A DNA stretch of 7,263 bases from Roseobacter sp. (GCA_024636425.1 JAGXHB010000108.1:1-7263), one strand, 5' to 3'; numbered from the stretch's first letter, positions 1 through 5,121 are shown. The notes: generated from the letters alone by a model not told the origin. Made by a program: numbers and translations.

Positions 1-932
1 CGTGGGAAATCGAACAGACCGGCGGCGTCTTTACCGAACAGATCATCCGCCCTACCGGTTTGATCGACCCGCATATTGAGATCCGCCCCGTGGAAATGCA
101 GGTCGACGATCTGCTGGATGAAGTGCGCAAGGTCGCCGCCGACGGGTACCGGACATTATGCACCGTGCTGACCAAACGTATGGCCGAAGACCTGACGGAA
201 TACATGCATGAACAGGGAATCCGCGTCCGCTACATGCATAGTGACATCGACACGATCGAACGGATCGAAATCCTGCGTGACCTGCGTTTGGGCGCTTTCG
301 ACGTTCTGATCGGCATCAACCTGTTGCGCGAAGGTTTGGACATACCTGAATGCGGTCTGGTGGCCATCCTGGACGCCGACAAAGAAGGGTTCCTGCGGTC
401 CGAAACGTCTTTGATCCAGACCATCGGTCGGGCCGCGCGGAACTCGGACGGGCGTGTGATCATGTACGCTGACCGGATCACTGGCTCGATGGAACGTGCG
501 ATGGGCGAAACTGATCGTCGTCGCGCCAAGCAGGTCGCCTATAACGAAGAGCACGGGATCACGCCGACAACGGTCAAGAAAAACGTCGAGGACATTCTTG
601 CCGGTCTCTACAAAGGTGATGTGGATATGAACCGCGTGACCGCCAAGATTGATAATCCGCTAGCCGGGGGCAACCTGAAAACCGTGCTTGACGGCTTGCG
701 CACCGATATGCGCAAAGCCGCCGAAAACCTTGAGTTTGAAGAAGCCGCGCGTCTGCGCGACGAAGTCAAGCGGCTGGAAGCGGTCGATCTGGCGATTGCT
801 GACGATCCGATGGCGCGCCAATACGCCGTGGACAAGGCTGTCGACGATGCTCAGAAAGCGTCGGGCAGGTCGACTGGCGGTCGTGGCGGTATGCGCGGTG
901 GGAAATCGCGCTACGGTGGCAAACGCCGTTAG
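1..932 (+). CDS. uvrB: UvrABC system protein B, C-terminal part (5' end outside window)
   Basis: UvrB is the DNA-damage-verifying helicase subunit of bacterial nucleotide excision repair; it is loaded by UvrA and then recruits UvrC for incision. The open frame runs in from the window edge (first whole codon at position 3), so about 309 residues of a family usually near 670-730 are visible. The first residues, with EQTGG and EQIIRPTG, are typical UvrB. The second RecA-like helicase domain follows: GINLLREGLDIPE (about 312-350), the DADKEGFLRS block (about 372-401), and motif VI QTIGRAARN at 417-443. A C-terminal UVR motif (about 700-783, with NLEFEEAARLRDEVKRLE), which contacts UvrC, is present. 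After it comes a Gly/Arg/Lys-rich tail of about 45 residues of the sort common in Rhodobacteraceae. A TTG at position 60 can act as an apparent start but is internal, because homology continues upstream of it. No terminator follows; the stop TAG (930-932) overlaps the stop of the converging gene. Confidence 0.97.
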   Translation, partial: WEIEQTGGVFTEQIIRPTGLIDPHIEIRPVEMQVDDLLDEVRKVAADGYRTLCTVLTKRMAEDLTEYMHEQGIRVRYMHSDIDTIERIEILRDLRLGAFDVLIGINLLREGLDIPECGLVAILDADKEGFLRSETSLIQTIGRAARNSDGRVIMYADRITGSMERAMGETDRRRAKQVAYNEEHGITPTTVKKNVEDILAGLYKGDVDMNRVTAKIDNPLAGGNLKTVLDGLRTDMRKAAENLEFEEAARLRDEVKRLEAVDLAIADDPMARQYAVDKAVDDAQKASGRSTGGRGGMRGGKSRYGGKRR

Positions 933-1117
933 TCGTCTTCAACCTCGTCCGGCAGATCATCATGATCGGTCGAGGCCATTTCGTCGAGTTCATCCTCAGT
1001 CATGCTGTCATACATGTCTTTCGAGGCACCTTGCAGATCCTTCACCTTTGTCTCGCCGCGTTTGGCGGACAAAGCTGCTCCTGCGGCGCGTTGCTGCGAT
1101 TTGGATTGGGCTTTCAT
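929..1117 (-). CDS. DUF3008 family small protein
   Basis: A 62-residue protein with the family's conserved N-terminal half: KSQQRAAGAALSAKRGE at residues 6-22, then a VKDLQGASKDMYDSM segment at 25-39. The second half is strongly acidic (EDELDEM, then a DHDDLPDEVEDD tail). The whole protein is hydrophilic with no membrane segment, so it should be cytoplasmic, with a basic head and acidic tail. DUF3008 has no established function that I know of. The start is well supported: GGAAAGGA lies 6-7 bases upstream of the ATG (start codon at 1117-1115), and a stress-type promoter element (GGAAC-N17-CGTT, 1147-1172) lies just above it. The gene converges on uvrB and shares 4 bp with it, the two stop codons overlapping. 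I infer a small stress-inducible protein; the family call is by recognition of the motif, and the function is unknown. Confidence 0.85.
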   Translation of the reverse strand: MKAQSKSQQRAAGAALSAKRGETKVKDLQGASKDMYDSMTEDELDEMASTDHDDLPDEVEDD

Positions 1118-1146
1118 CGTCTATCCTTTCCGTTGCTTTCGAACTC

Positions 1147-1172
1147 AACGGCGCTGAAGCCTTTGCCGTTCC
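1147..1172 (-). promoter_or_regulatory. EcfG-type promoter candidate for the DUF3008 gene
   Basis: On the minus strand GGAAC (1172-1168) is followed after exactly 17 bases by CGTT (1150-1147). This is a full match to the known alphaproteobacterial general-stress sigma consensus GGAAC-N16/17-cGTT. The -10 box ends 29 bases before the ATG at 1117, leaving room for a start site near 1140 and a leader of about 20-25 bases that contains the GGAAAGGA ribosome binding site. That the element works is inferred from position and consensus only. Confidence 0.6.
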
Positions 1173-1232
1173 TGCAAACCGTCCGAAAGACTGCGATCTT
1201 GCCCCGAAGGCTCATGAACCGGCGCTTTAGTC

Positions 1233-1270
1233 AAAAAAAGCGCCCTCTGAAACAAACAGAGGGCGCTTTT
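1233..1270 (-). terminator. Intrinsic terminator of the 1293-1568 gene
   Basis: A perfect 14-bp stem joins AAAAGCGCCCTCTG (1236-1249) and CAGAGGGCGCTTTT (1257-1270), with a 7-base A-rich loop. Read on the minus strand, the hairpin is followed by seven T (complement of 1239-1233). It begins 22 bases after the stop codon of the acidic membrane-anchored protein, so it most likely ends that transcript. Only four T, part of the stem itself, follow on the plus strand, so it may also work weakly in the other direction. Confidence 0.92.
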
Positions 1271-1292
1271 CGGTTGATTGGCAGAGCAGAGA

Positions 1293-1568
1293 TTAATCGG
1301 AGGGTGGGGTTACGTTCACGTCTGGCACCGTGATCGTTTCCTCTTCCGTGGTGATCTCCACATCTGGAACTGTTACGGTTTCTTCCTCGGTCGTGACATC
1401 AACAGAACCTGTCTCTGCTTCAAACTCGGGCATGTTACCGCCTTCAACCGATACATCTACGTCGGGCATACTGCCTTGCTCGGTCTGGTCAACGTCGACC
1501 ATATAGACCCCTGCTGCGATGACCACGATTGCGACGATACCGCCGACGATTGCTGTAGATGTTTTCAT
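1293..1568 (-). CDS. Small acidic membrane-anchored protein with tandem 14-residue repeat
   Basis: A 91-residue protein I recognise only as a conserved hypothetical of Rhodobacteraceae. Residues 1-4 are a short basic head (MKTS), residues 5-23 a single hydrophobic segment (AIVGGIVAIVVIAAG...), and the rest is a Pro/Val/Asp/Glu-rich acidic stretch, probably exposed in the periplasm. No clear signal peptidase site follows the hydrophobic segment, so it looks like an uncleaved anchor. Residues 59-72 (TTEEETVTVPDVEI) and 73-86 (TTEEETITVPDVNV) are a tandem repeat, also visible as two 42-base units at 1394-1353 and 1352-1311. The preceding PDVDVSVEGGNMPEFEAETGSVDV resembles a degenerate unit. The start ATG (1568-1566) has AAAGGTAAG upstream. 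A GGAAC-N17-GTTT element lies at promoter distance. The gene is divergent from the PLDc_N-type gene and is closed by the terminator at 1233-1270. Function unknown; a periplasmic or cell-wall spacer role is only a guess. Confidence 0.85.
   Translation of the reverse strand: MKTSTAIVGGIVAIVVIAAGVYMVDVDQTEQGSMPDVDVSVEGGNMPEFEAETGSVDVTTEEETVTVPDVEITTEEETITVPDVNVTPPSD
1311..1394 (-). repeat. Two tandem 42-bp units inside the acidic protein gene
   Basis: Units 1394-1353 and 1352-1311 encode TTEEETVTVPDVEI and TTEEETITVPDVNV, which differ at 2 of 14 residues. The DNA of the two units differs more at third codon positions than the proteins do. This suggests an old duplication kept under protein-level selection rather than a recent slippage event. 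Confidence 0.8.
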
Positions 1569-1613
1569 TGCTCTTACCTTTTAATTCCAATTTGCCCGCA
1601 GGCTACGAAAGGC

Positions 1614-1639
1614 AAACTTTCATCTCACGAAATTGTTCC
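1614..1639 (-). promoter_or_regulatory. EcfG-type promoter candidate for the acidic anchored protein
   Basis: On the minus strand GGAAC (1639-1635), 17 bases, then GTTT (1617-1614), equivalent to GGAAC-N16-aGTT. The -10-like box is 45 bases above the ATG at 1568, a normal leader length. It mirrors the plus-strand element at 1653-1678. The match to the general-stress consensus GGAAC-N16/17-cGTT lacks the C of the -10 box. Function is inferred. Confidence 0.5.
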
Positions 1640-1652
1640 AATAACAATTTCG
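1628..1652. promoter_or_regulatory. Perfect 10-bp inverted repeat, operator candidate
   Basis: CGAAATTGTT (1628-1637), a 5-base spacer, and AACAATTTCG (1643-1652) form a perfect inverted repeat inside the divergent promoter region. It covers most of the minus-strand GGAAC box and abuts the plus-strand one. A second repeat, CGGGAA-4-TTCCCG (1651-1666), follows immediately and covers the plus-strand GGAAC. No T-run follows in either direction and no coding region precedes it, so a terminator is unlikely. A protein-binding operator is the simplest reading, without direct evidence. Confidence 0.45.
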
Positions 1653-1678
1653 GGAACAAATTCCCGCTGTAGCTGTTT
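1653..1678 (+). promoter_or_regulatory. EcfG-type promoter candidate for the PLDc_N-type gene
   Basis: GGAAC (1653-1657), 17 bases, then GTTT (1675-1678), equivalent to GGAAC-N16-tGTT. The box lies 37 bases above the ATG at 1716, with the ribosome binding site at 1704-1708 between. It is exactly symmetric, about position 1646, with the minus-strand element at 1614-1639. Assignment to a general-stress sigma factor is inferred from the consensus. Confidence 0.5.
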
Positions 1679-1715
1679 TGATTTCAGACATCATCTGGAA
1701 AGCAGGAGAAACACA

Positions 1716-1901
1716 ATGGAATATGGTCTTCTCGGCCTCATCATCCTGATCGCAGATATTTATGCGATCTATCAAGTACTTACTTCCGGCACCTCAGGCC
1801 TGTCTAAAATCCTGTGGACAATCGGTATTCTGGTATTCCCCGTCGTCGGCTTTATCGTTTGGCTGGTTGCTGGTCCCCGTGGATCAAGCGCGCGCGTCTG
1901 A
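1716..1901 (+). CDS. Small integral membrane protein, PLDc_N (phospholipase D-nuclease N-terminal) type
   Basis: A 61-residue protein with two hydrophobic segments: residues 3-21 (YGLLGLIILIADIYAIYQV) and 33-52 (LWTIGILVFPVVGFIVWLVA). A short polar turn containing GTSGLSK joins them, and the protein ends with GPRG. The pattern (first helix, turn with K, W-x-I-x-I-L-x-x-P-V-x-G, then W-x-x-x-GPR) is that of the PLDc_N domain, the membrane part found at the N terminus of cardiolipin synthases. Here it stands alone with no HKD catalytic domain, so it cannot itself be a synthase. The start ATG at 1716 is chosen because AGGAG (1704-1708) sits 7 bases upstream and the protein then begins exactly at the domain; the same frame is open further upstream only by chance. 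It is a single-gene transcript between a promoter candidate at 1653-1678 and a terminator at 1924-1953. Role unknown; I infer a stress-linked inner-membrane protein. Confidence 0.9.
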   Translation: MEYGLLGLIILIADIYAIYQVLTSGTSGLSKILWTIGILVFPVVGFIVWLVAGPRGSSARV

Positions 1902-1923
1902 GCCTTCGACTTTGGACTATGTG

Positions 1924-1953
1924 AAAGGCCCGCATTAATTTGCGGGCCTTTTT
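1924..1953 (+). terminator. Intrinsic terminator of the PLDc_N-type gene
   Basis: AAAGGCCCGCA (1924-1934) pairs perfectly with TGCGGGCCTTT (1941-1951) across the 6-base loop TTAATT, and the stem runs into a five-T tract (1949-1953). It starts 22 bases after the stop codon. It separates this gene from the beta-barrel gene downstream. Confidence 0.93.
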
Positions 1954-1985
1954 GCGTCTGGACTAATATTTCTGTCAGCACTTTC

Positions 1986-2003
1986 TTAACTCTTTTTAAC
2001 CAT
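1986..2003 (+). promoter_or_regulatory. TTAA-N6-TTAAC motif with CtrA-like half site
   Basis: TTAA (1986-1989), six bases, TTAAC (1996-2000), the latter extended to TTAACCAT (1996-2003). TTAACCAT is the half site described for the alphaproteobacterial cell-cycle regulator CtrA, whose full site is TTAA-N7-TTAAC. The spacing here is one base short. It lies 26 bases above the ATG of the beta-barrel gene. It may be a CtrA site, another regulator's site, or part of the promoter itself. Confidence 0.3.
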
Positions 2004-2028
2004 GTTCATCTCCTGAAAGGGGCCGGGC

Positions 2029-2700
2029 ATGGTGCGTTTGCTGACACTGCTGGTTGCCATGTTCTGTGCTTCTCCTGCAGCATCCGGCGCATGGCTTCGC
2101 GAGGAATCACGCGGCTTTTCCACCGTGACAGGATCCCTTGCGGCTACAGGTGCCGTCTACCAGAGCAGCTATCTTGAATTCGGCGTGCGCAACGATCTGA
2201 CGCTTGGTGCCGAAACCGGGTTCAGTGCACTGGCCACGGGGGTTCAATCCGGTTTCGCCACGGTTTTCCTGCGCCGCCCGATCGGCCACAGGGATCGCCC
2301 CAGCGTTTGGGCCTATGAACTTGGCATGGGTGCTGCCTGGGCAGGCGAGCTTGTGAACCCGTATCTCGTGACGGGACTATCCTGGGGGCGCGGCTATCAG
2401 CTGAAAGGGTTCGACGGCTGGGTGTCAGTCGATACGTCGCTGACCTGGGATGTGTATTACGCTGACCACCAGATCAAGATCGACAGTACGATCGGCCTGA
2501 ACTTCAACAGCAGGTTTTCGGGCATGGTGCAGATTTTCGGGGCGGGAAACCAAACAGGACACGCAACATCGCTTGCGCCGTCTTTCGTGATCAAGCCTCT
2601 TAAGAACCACCCCGGTCTTAGCCTTCAAATCGGCGGCAGAACCCAACTGGGCAATCCCGCCAACAGCGCCATCAGGATTTCGGTCTGGCGCGAATTCTGA
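2029..2700 (+). CDS. Predicted outer-membrane beta-barrel protein, hypothetical
   Basis: A 223-residue protein. Residues 1-20 form a signal peptide (basic MVR, hydrophobic LLTLLVAMFCA, then small residues), with likely cleavage near ASG/A at 20-21. The mature part starts AWLREESRGF and shows repeated alternating polar/hydrophobic strands rich in Gly, Tyr, Trp and Phe (for example 49-58, 94-104, 110-119, 130-146, 150-170, 196-204 and 214-223). It ends in W-R-E-F, and a terminal Phe after an amphipathic strand is the usual signal for the BAM insertion machinery. I therefore infer a small outer-membrane barrel of perhaps 8-12 strands. I do not recognise a named family. The ATG at 2029 is chosen because AAAGGGG (2016-2022) lies 6 bases upstream and it gives an immediate signal peptide. 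The gene is monocistronic after the terminator at 1924-1953 and converges on the beta-helix gene 18 bases away. Ligand and role unknown. Confidence 0.8.
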   Translation: MVRLLTLLVAMFCASPAASGAWLREESRGFSTVTGSLAATGAVYQSSYLEFGVRNDLTLGAETGFSALATGVQSGFATVFLRRPIGHRDRPSVWAYELGMGAAWAGELVNPYLVTGLSWGRGYQLKGFDGWVSVDTSLTWDVYYADHQIKIDSTIGLNFNSRFSGMVQIFGAGNQTGHATSLAPSFVIKPLKNHPGLSLQIGGRTQLGNPANSAIRISVWREF

Positions 2701-2703
2701 CAG

Positions 2704-2727
2704 CGGTCAAAGCGTGCTTTACCGTTT
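2704..2727 (+). terminator. Weak hairpin between converging genes
   Basis: CGGT (2704-2707) plus AAAG (2709-2712) pair with CTTT (2717-2720) plus ACCG (2721-2724), around a 4-base loop and with one bulged C at 2708. TTTG follows on the plus strand. It begins just after the beta-barrel stop codon, so it could end that transcript, but the stem is imperfect and the T-run short. It overlaps the stop codon of the converging gene, so it cannot serve that gene in the usual way. Confidence 0.3.
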
Positions 2728-5007
2728 GTCCATCCGCGCCTGCATGAAAATGGCCCCCTTCACGTCGGTATTCCACACCAGATGAAGCAGATCCCTGTCA
2801 GCCCCCTGATCGGTCAGCACATATGGCACCGAAAACTGCGCGACATTCGATGTATTGCGCACCGGCCCGTCCATCGTGATGCTGTCGACCGCAAGCGCCC
2901 ACCCCCCGAACGGAAACCTTTCGGCAATATCAACGACCCATGTCTGCGCAGCACTGGCTTGGCTGTGTTCGACCTGTACGGGATTGGAAACGGGATTATT
3001 CACGCCATGAAACGAATTCCCCGTCATCTCGATATTTCGCATTCCTGCGTAGTTCATGTCGGCAAAAGTGGTGTCGATCCGCTCCACATGATCAATCGGC
3101 CCGTTAAGGCTGCGGAAGCGGTTGTCACTGATGGTAAGTCCGTTGATTGCATGACCTGCGCCATGCGGTTTGACCACGATATAGCTGAACCAGGGTGCCA
3201 CCTCTCCTGACAGAAAGATATTGCCGGTGATCGACAACGAACTGAAGGAATATTCGTTGCTATATTCCGGCGCGGGATCCTGTTCATTCGTCCACTCGAT
3301 AAAGCAGTTGTCGATGTAATTCCCATGCACGACCGACCCGGTGTGCTGCGCTGCGATGATCAACCCGGCCGAGCGTATGCCGTTGGTGACAGTATCACCC
3401 TGAAAGAAATGATTGCCCGTCACGATGTTGTTCTGACCCGCAAGAAGCGCAAAGTGGCGGAACCGCGTGGCACGGTTGTCCCGGATCTTGACGTCATTGG
3501 CGTTGCAGTTGATCGCGATGCTTTTGCGGTCCGACACATCAAGCGCATCCTCGGACGACAAAAATTGGCAGCGATCGATGAACATCCCCTGACACCCGCC
3601 CCCGATCGAGGTGATCCCACGATCCCTGGGCCTCGAGATAAAGCTGTCGCGCAGATGAAATGTCACGCCGGACGGTGCCAGATTGATCCCGCTCGCCACG
3701 TTGTTGCACTGCAACTCAACATCGGCCAGTACGAACTTGCTAAGGGATTGGTAGTTGCTGAAATCCAGCATGTATTGAAAGCGTGAGAACGTGAAGGTTT
3801 GCGTGCCTGCGGCGTCGTAGAGCGGCGCATTCAAGGTGATCTCCTGCGTCGCCACATTCTTGGAGCGGACATAGATCTCGCGGCCGACACCCACACCGCT
3901 GACATGCGCGCCCACCGGAATATTTGCGATGTTCACCACATTCTTGAGCTCGCGTGCGTCCGATGGTGAATACGTGCCCTTGGACTTCACCGTGACAGTG
4001 TCCCACGCCCCGTTGCCCGCCGCTTCGAACTGACCGTTCCGGATAACCCGGCGCGTGGCATAGCTTGACTGCGCGGGCGTCGCCGCCTGCATGTCAATCG
4101 GCCCGGTCACATAGATCTTGCGCCCCCCCATATCGAGCGATTCGTGATCTGCATTGCTCAGCAACGCCTGAAACGCCTTTCGAAAGGCAATCTCCTCGGT
4201 CTCGAACGCATCGATATAATGCGGCAAATCGAAGTTGTGACGCAGTTGCAAGATAGCAGTCGCGGGCATCACCACCTTGCCCTCGAACTGGACCTCCGTG
4301 TCGAATGTCACATCCCCGTTCAGCAGAAAACTGCCCGCCGGCACCAGTACCGTCCGCCCGTTTGCCGCAGCATTCGCCGCGTTGAATGCCGCTGTATCAT
4401 CCGTCACGCCATCCCCGACTGCCCCGAAATCGCGCACATCCACCCGCGACAGCATATCGCGCAGGAAAACTCCCGACACATCCTCGATTTCAAGGTCATC
4501 AATGCGGACCGCGCCGCCGTTCTGTCCGGTCAGATCCAGCCCGAAATGGCCATAGACGGGCGTCATGCCCCATACCATATCCACGCCCCCCCGCGTGCCG
4601 GACCCCACGATAGCGCTGACCTCCACCACCTCGCCATAGGTGGTCAGTTGCACAGACGGTCCTGTTTCGGTCAGGCCCCCGACTCGGCTGCCGTTTGCAA
4701 GTGCCGGATATCCCGCAATACGCACCGCCGGAAGGTTGCCGCTGATCGCCTTTACCTTTGCTGTGATCCGCAGATAGCACCCCGGCAACAGCGGGGTCTG
4801 CCCCATATACCGCAGCTTTTGGGTGCTTTGCGTCTTGATCAGTTCCAACGCGCCGCCGAAATCCTGATCCGCAGGGATGAACGCCGCGTTGATGGCGTTG
4901 GCGTAGGTATCCGAACCGGCTGTCCCGTCCCCGCTGGAATAGACATCAAGCCCGTTTGAAAATGCCGAAGGTGTCAGAAGCAGCCCGTCCGTAATCGCCT
5001 TGTTCAT
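2719..5007 (-). CDS. Parallel beta-helix / GH28-related (pectate lyase 3 type) protein
   Basis: A 762-residue protein. Residues 1-185 look like a beta-sandwich, carbohydrate-binding-like region (LPGCYLRITAKVKAISG at 74-90, YGHFGLDLTGQNGGAVRIDDLEIED at 152-176). Residues 189-235 are the typical entry to the Pectate_lyase_3 / GH28-related fold, with VDVRDFGAVGDGVTDDTAAF at 189-208 and a VLVPAGSF strand at 220-227. About 320-670 is a right-handed beta-helix with many G-N and N-x-F/I turns (IRDNRATRF, VTGNHFF, VHGNYIDN, ITGNIFLS, ISDNRFRSLNG, MTGNSF). A C-terminal beta domain (about 687-762) ends ARMDKR. I recognise this architecture as a conserved Rhodobacteraceae protein of unproven role; polysaccharide binding or cleavage is an inference from the fold, and I cannot assign catalytic residues. 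There is no signal peptide or membrane segment, which is unusual for such a fold. The frame is open 26 codons further up (to 5085), but the ATG at 5007 is preferred: AAAGGGA lies 6 bases upstream and family members begin MNKAI. It converges on the beta-barrel gene. Confidence 0.87.
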   Translation of the reverse strand: MNKAITDGLLLTPSAFSNGLDVYSSGDGTAGSDTYANAINAAFIPADQDFGGALELIKTQSTQKLRYMGQTPLLPGCYLRITAKVKAISGNLPAVRIAGYPALANGSRVGGLTETGPSVQLTTYGEVVEVSAIVGSGTRGGVDMVWGMTPVYGHFGLDLTGQNGGAVRIDDLEIEDVSGVFLRDMLSRVDVRDFGAVGDGVTDDTAAFNAANAAANGRTVLVPAGSFLLNGDVTFDTEVQFEGKVVMPATAILQLRHNFDLPHYIDAFETEEIAFRKAFQALLSNADHESLDMGGRKIYVTGPIDMQAATPAQSSYATRRVIRNGQFEAAGNGAWDTVTVKSKGTYSPSDARELKNVVNIANIPVGAHVSGVGVGREIYVRSKNVATQEITLNAPLYDAAGTQTFTFSRFQYMLDFSNYQSLSKFVLADVELQCNNVASGINLAPSGVTFHLRDSFISRPRDRGITSIGGGCQGMFIDRCQFLSSEDALDVSDRKSIAINCNANDVKIRDNRATRFRHFALLAGQNNIVTGNHFFQGDTVTNGIRSAGLIIAAQHTGSVVHGNYIDNCFIEWTNEQDPAPEYSNEYSFSSLSITGNIFLSGEVAPWFSYIVVKPHGAGHAINGLTISDNRFRSLNGPIDHVERIDTTFADMNYAGMRNIEMTGNSFHGVNNPVSNPVQVEHSQASAAQTWVVDIAERFPFGGWALAVDSITMDGPVRNTSNVAQFSVPYVLTDQGADRDLLHLVWNTDVKGAIFMQARMDKR

Positions 5008-5086
5008 CAAATTCCCTTTCCAAGATTTTCCCGCATGCGAAGCGATGACAGCTTCAACGGCACGCGGCTTGGGATAGGGACGCAAA

Positions 5087-5102
5087 GTTAATCGTGATTA
5101 AC
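5087..5102. promoter_or_regulatory. 16-bp near-perfect palindrome upstream of the beta-helix gene
   Basis: GTTAATC-GT-GATTAAC: two 7-base arms, perfectly complementary, with two central bases. It lies 80 bases above the beta-helix start at 5007, in the 175-base gap that otherwise holds only the terminator at 5122-5158. Its A/T-rich centre, dyad symmetry and position suggest a dimeric regulator's operator. It contains the same TTAA-N6-TTAAC spacing seen at 1986-2000. Confidence 0.45.
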
Positions 5103-5121
5103 GCGACCGAGCGATCAAAAG

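Noticed and set aside
156..554. 132-residue open frame on the minus strand inside uvrB
   Set aside because: It mirrors conserved UvrB helicase motifs; no independent signal was found.
1..908. 11-base direct match GTGGGAAATCG at 2-12 and 898-908
   Set aside because: Both copies lie in uvrB coding sequence in different contexts; the length is within chance expectation.
1278..1901. Longer 207-residue version of the PLDc_N-type gene
   Set aside because: The upstream 146 codons run antisense through the acidic protein gene and the divergent promoter region. The AGGAG-supported ATG at 1716 starts exactly at the domain.
3460..3481. Further GGAAC boxes with a downstream GTT (for example near 3460, 1369 and 5417)
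   Set aside because: Their spacers are about 7-11 bases, too short for the promoter consensus, and they lie inside coding sequence.
4144..4959. 271-residue open frame on the plus strand opposite the beta-helix gene
   Set aside because: Rich in Arg, His, Pro and Ile with no recognisable motif, and it lies fully inside a gene with clear domain structure. Treated as a shadow, as are the shorter frames across 2782-4613.
5008..5085. 26-codon N-terminal extension of the beta-helix protein
   Set aside because: The extension has no signal peptide and no good ribosome binding site, and the MNKAI start at 5007 has AAAGGGA at ideal spacing.
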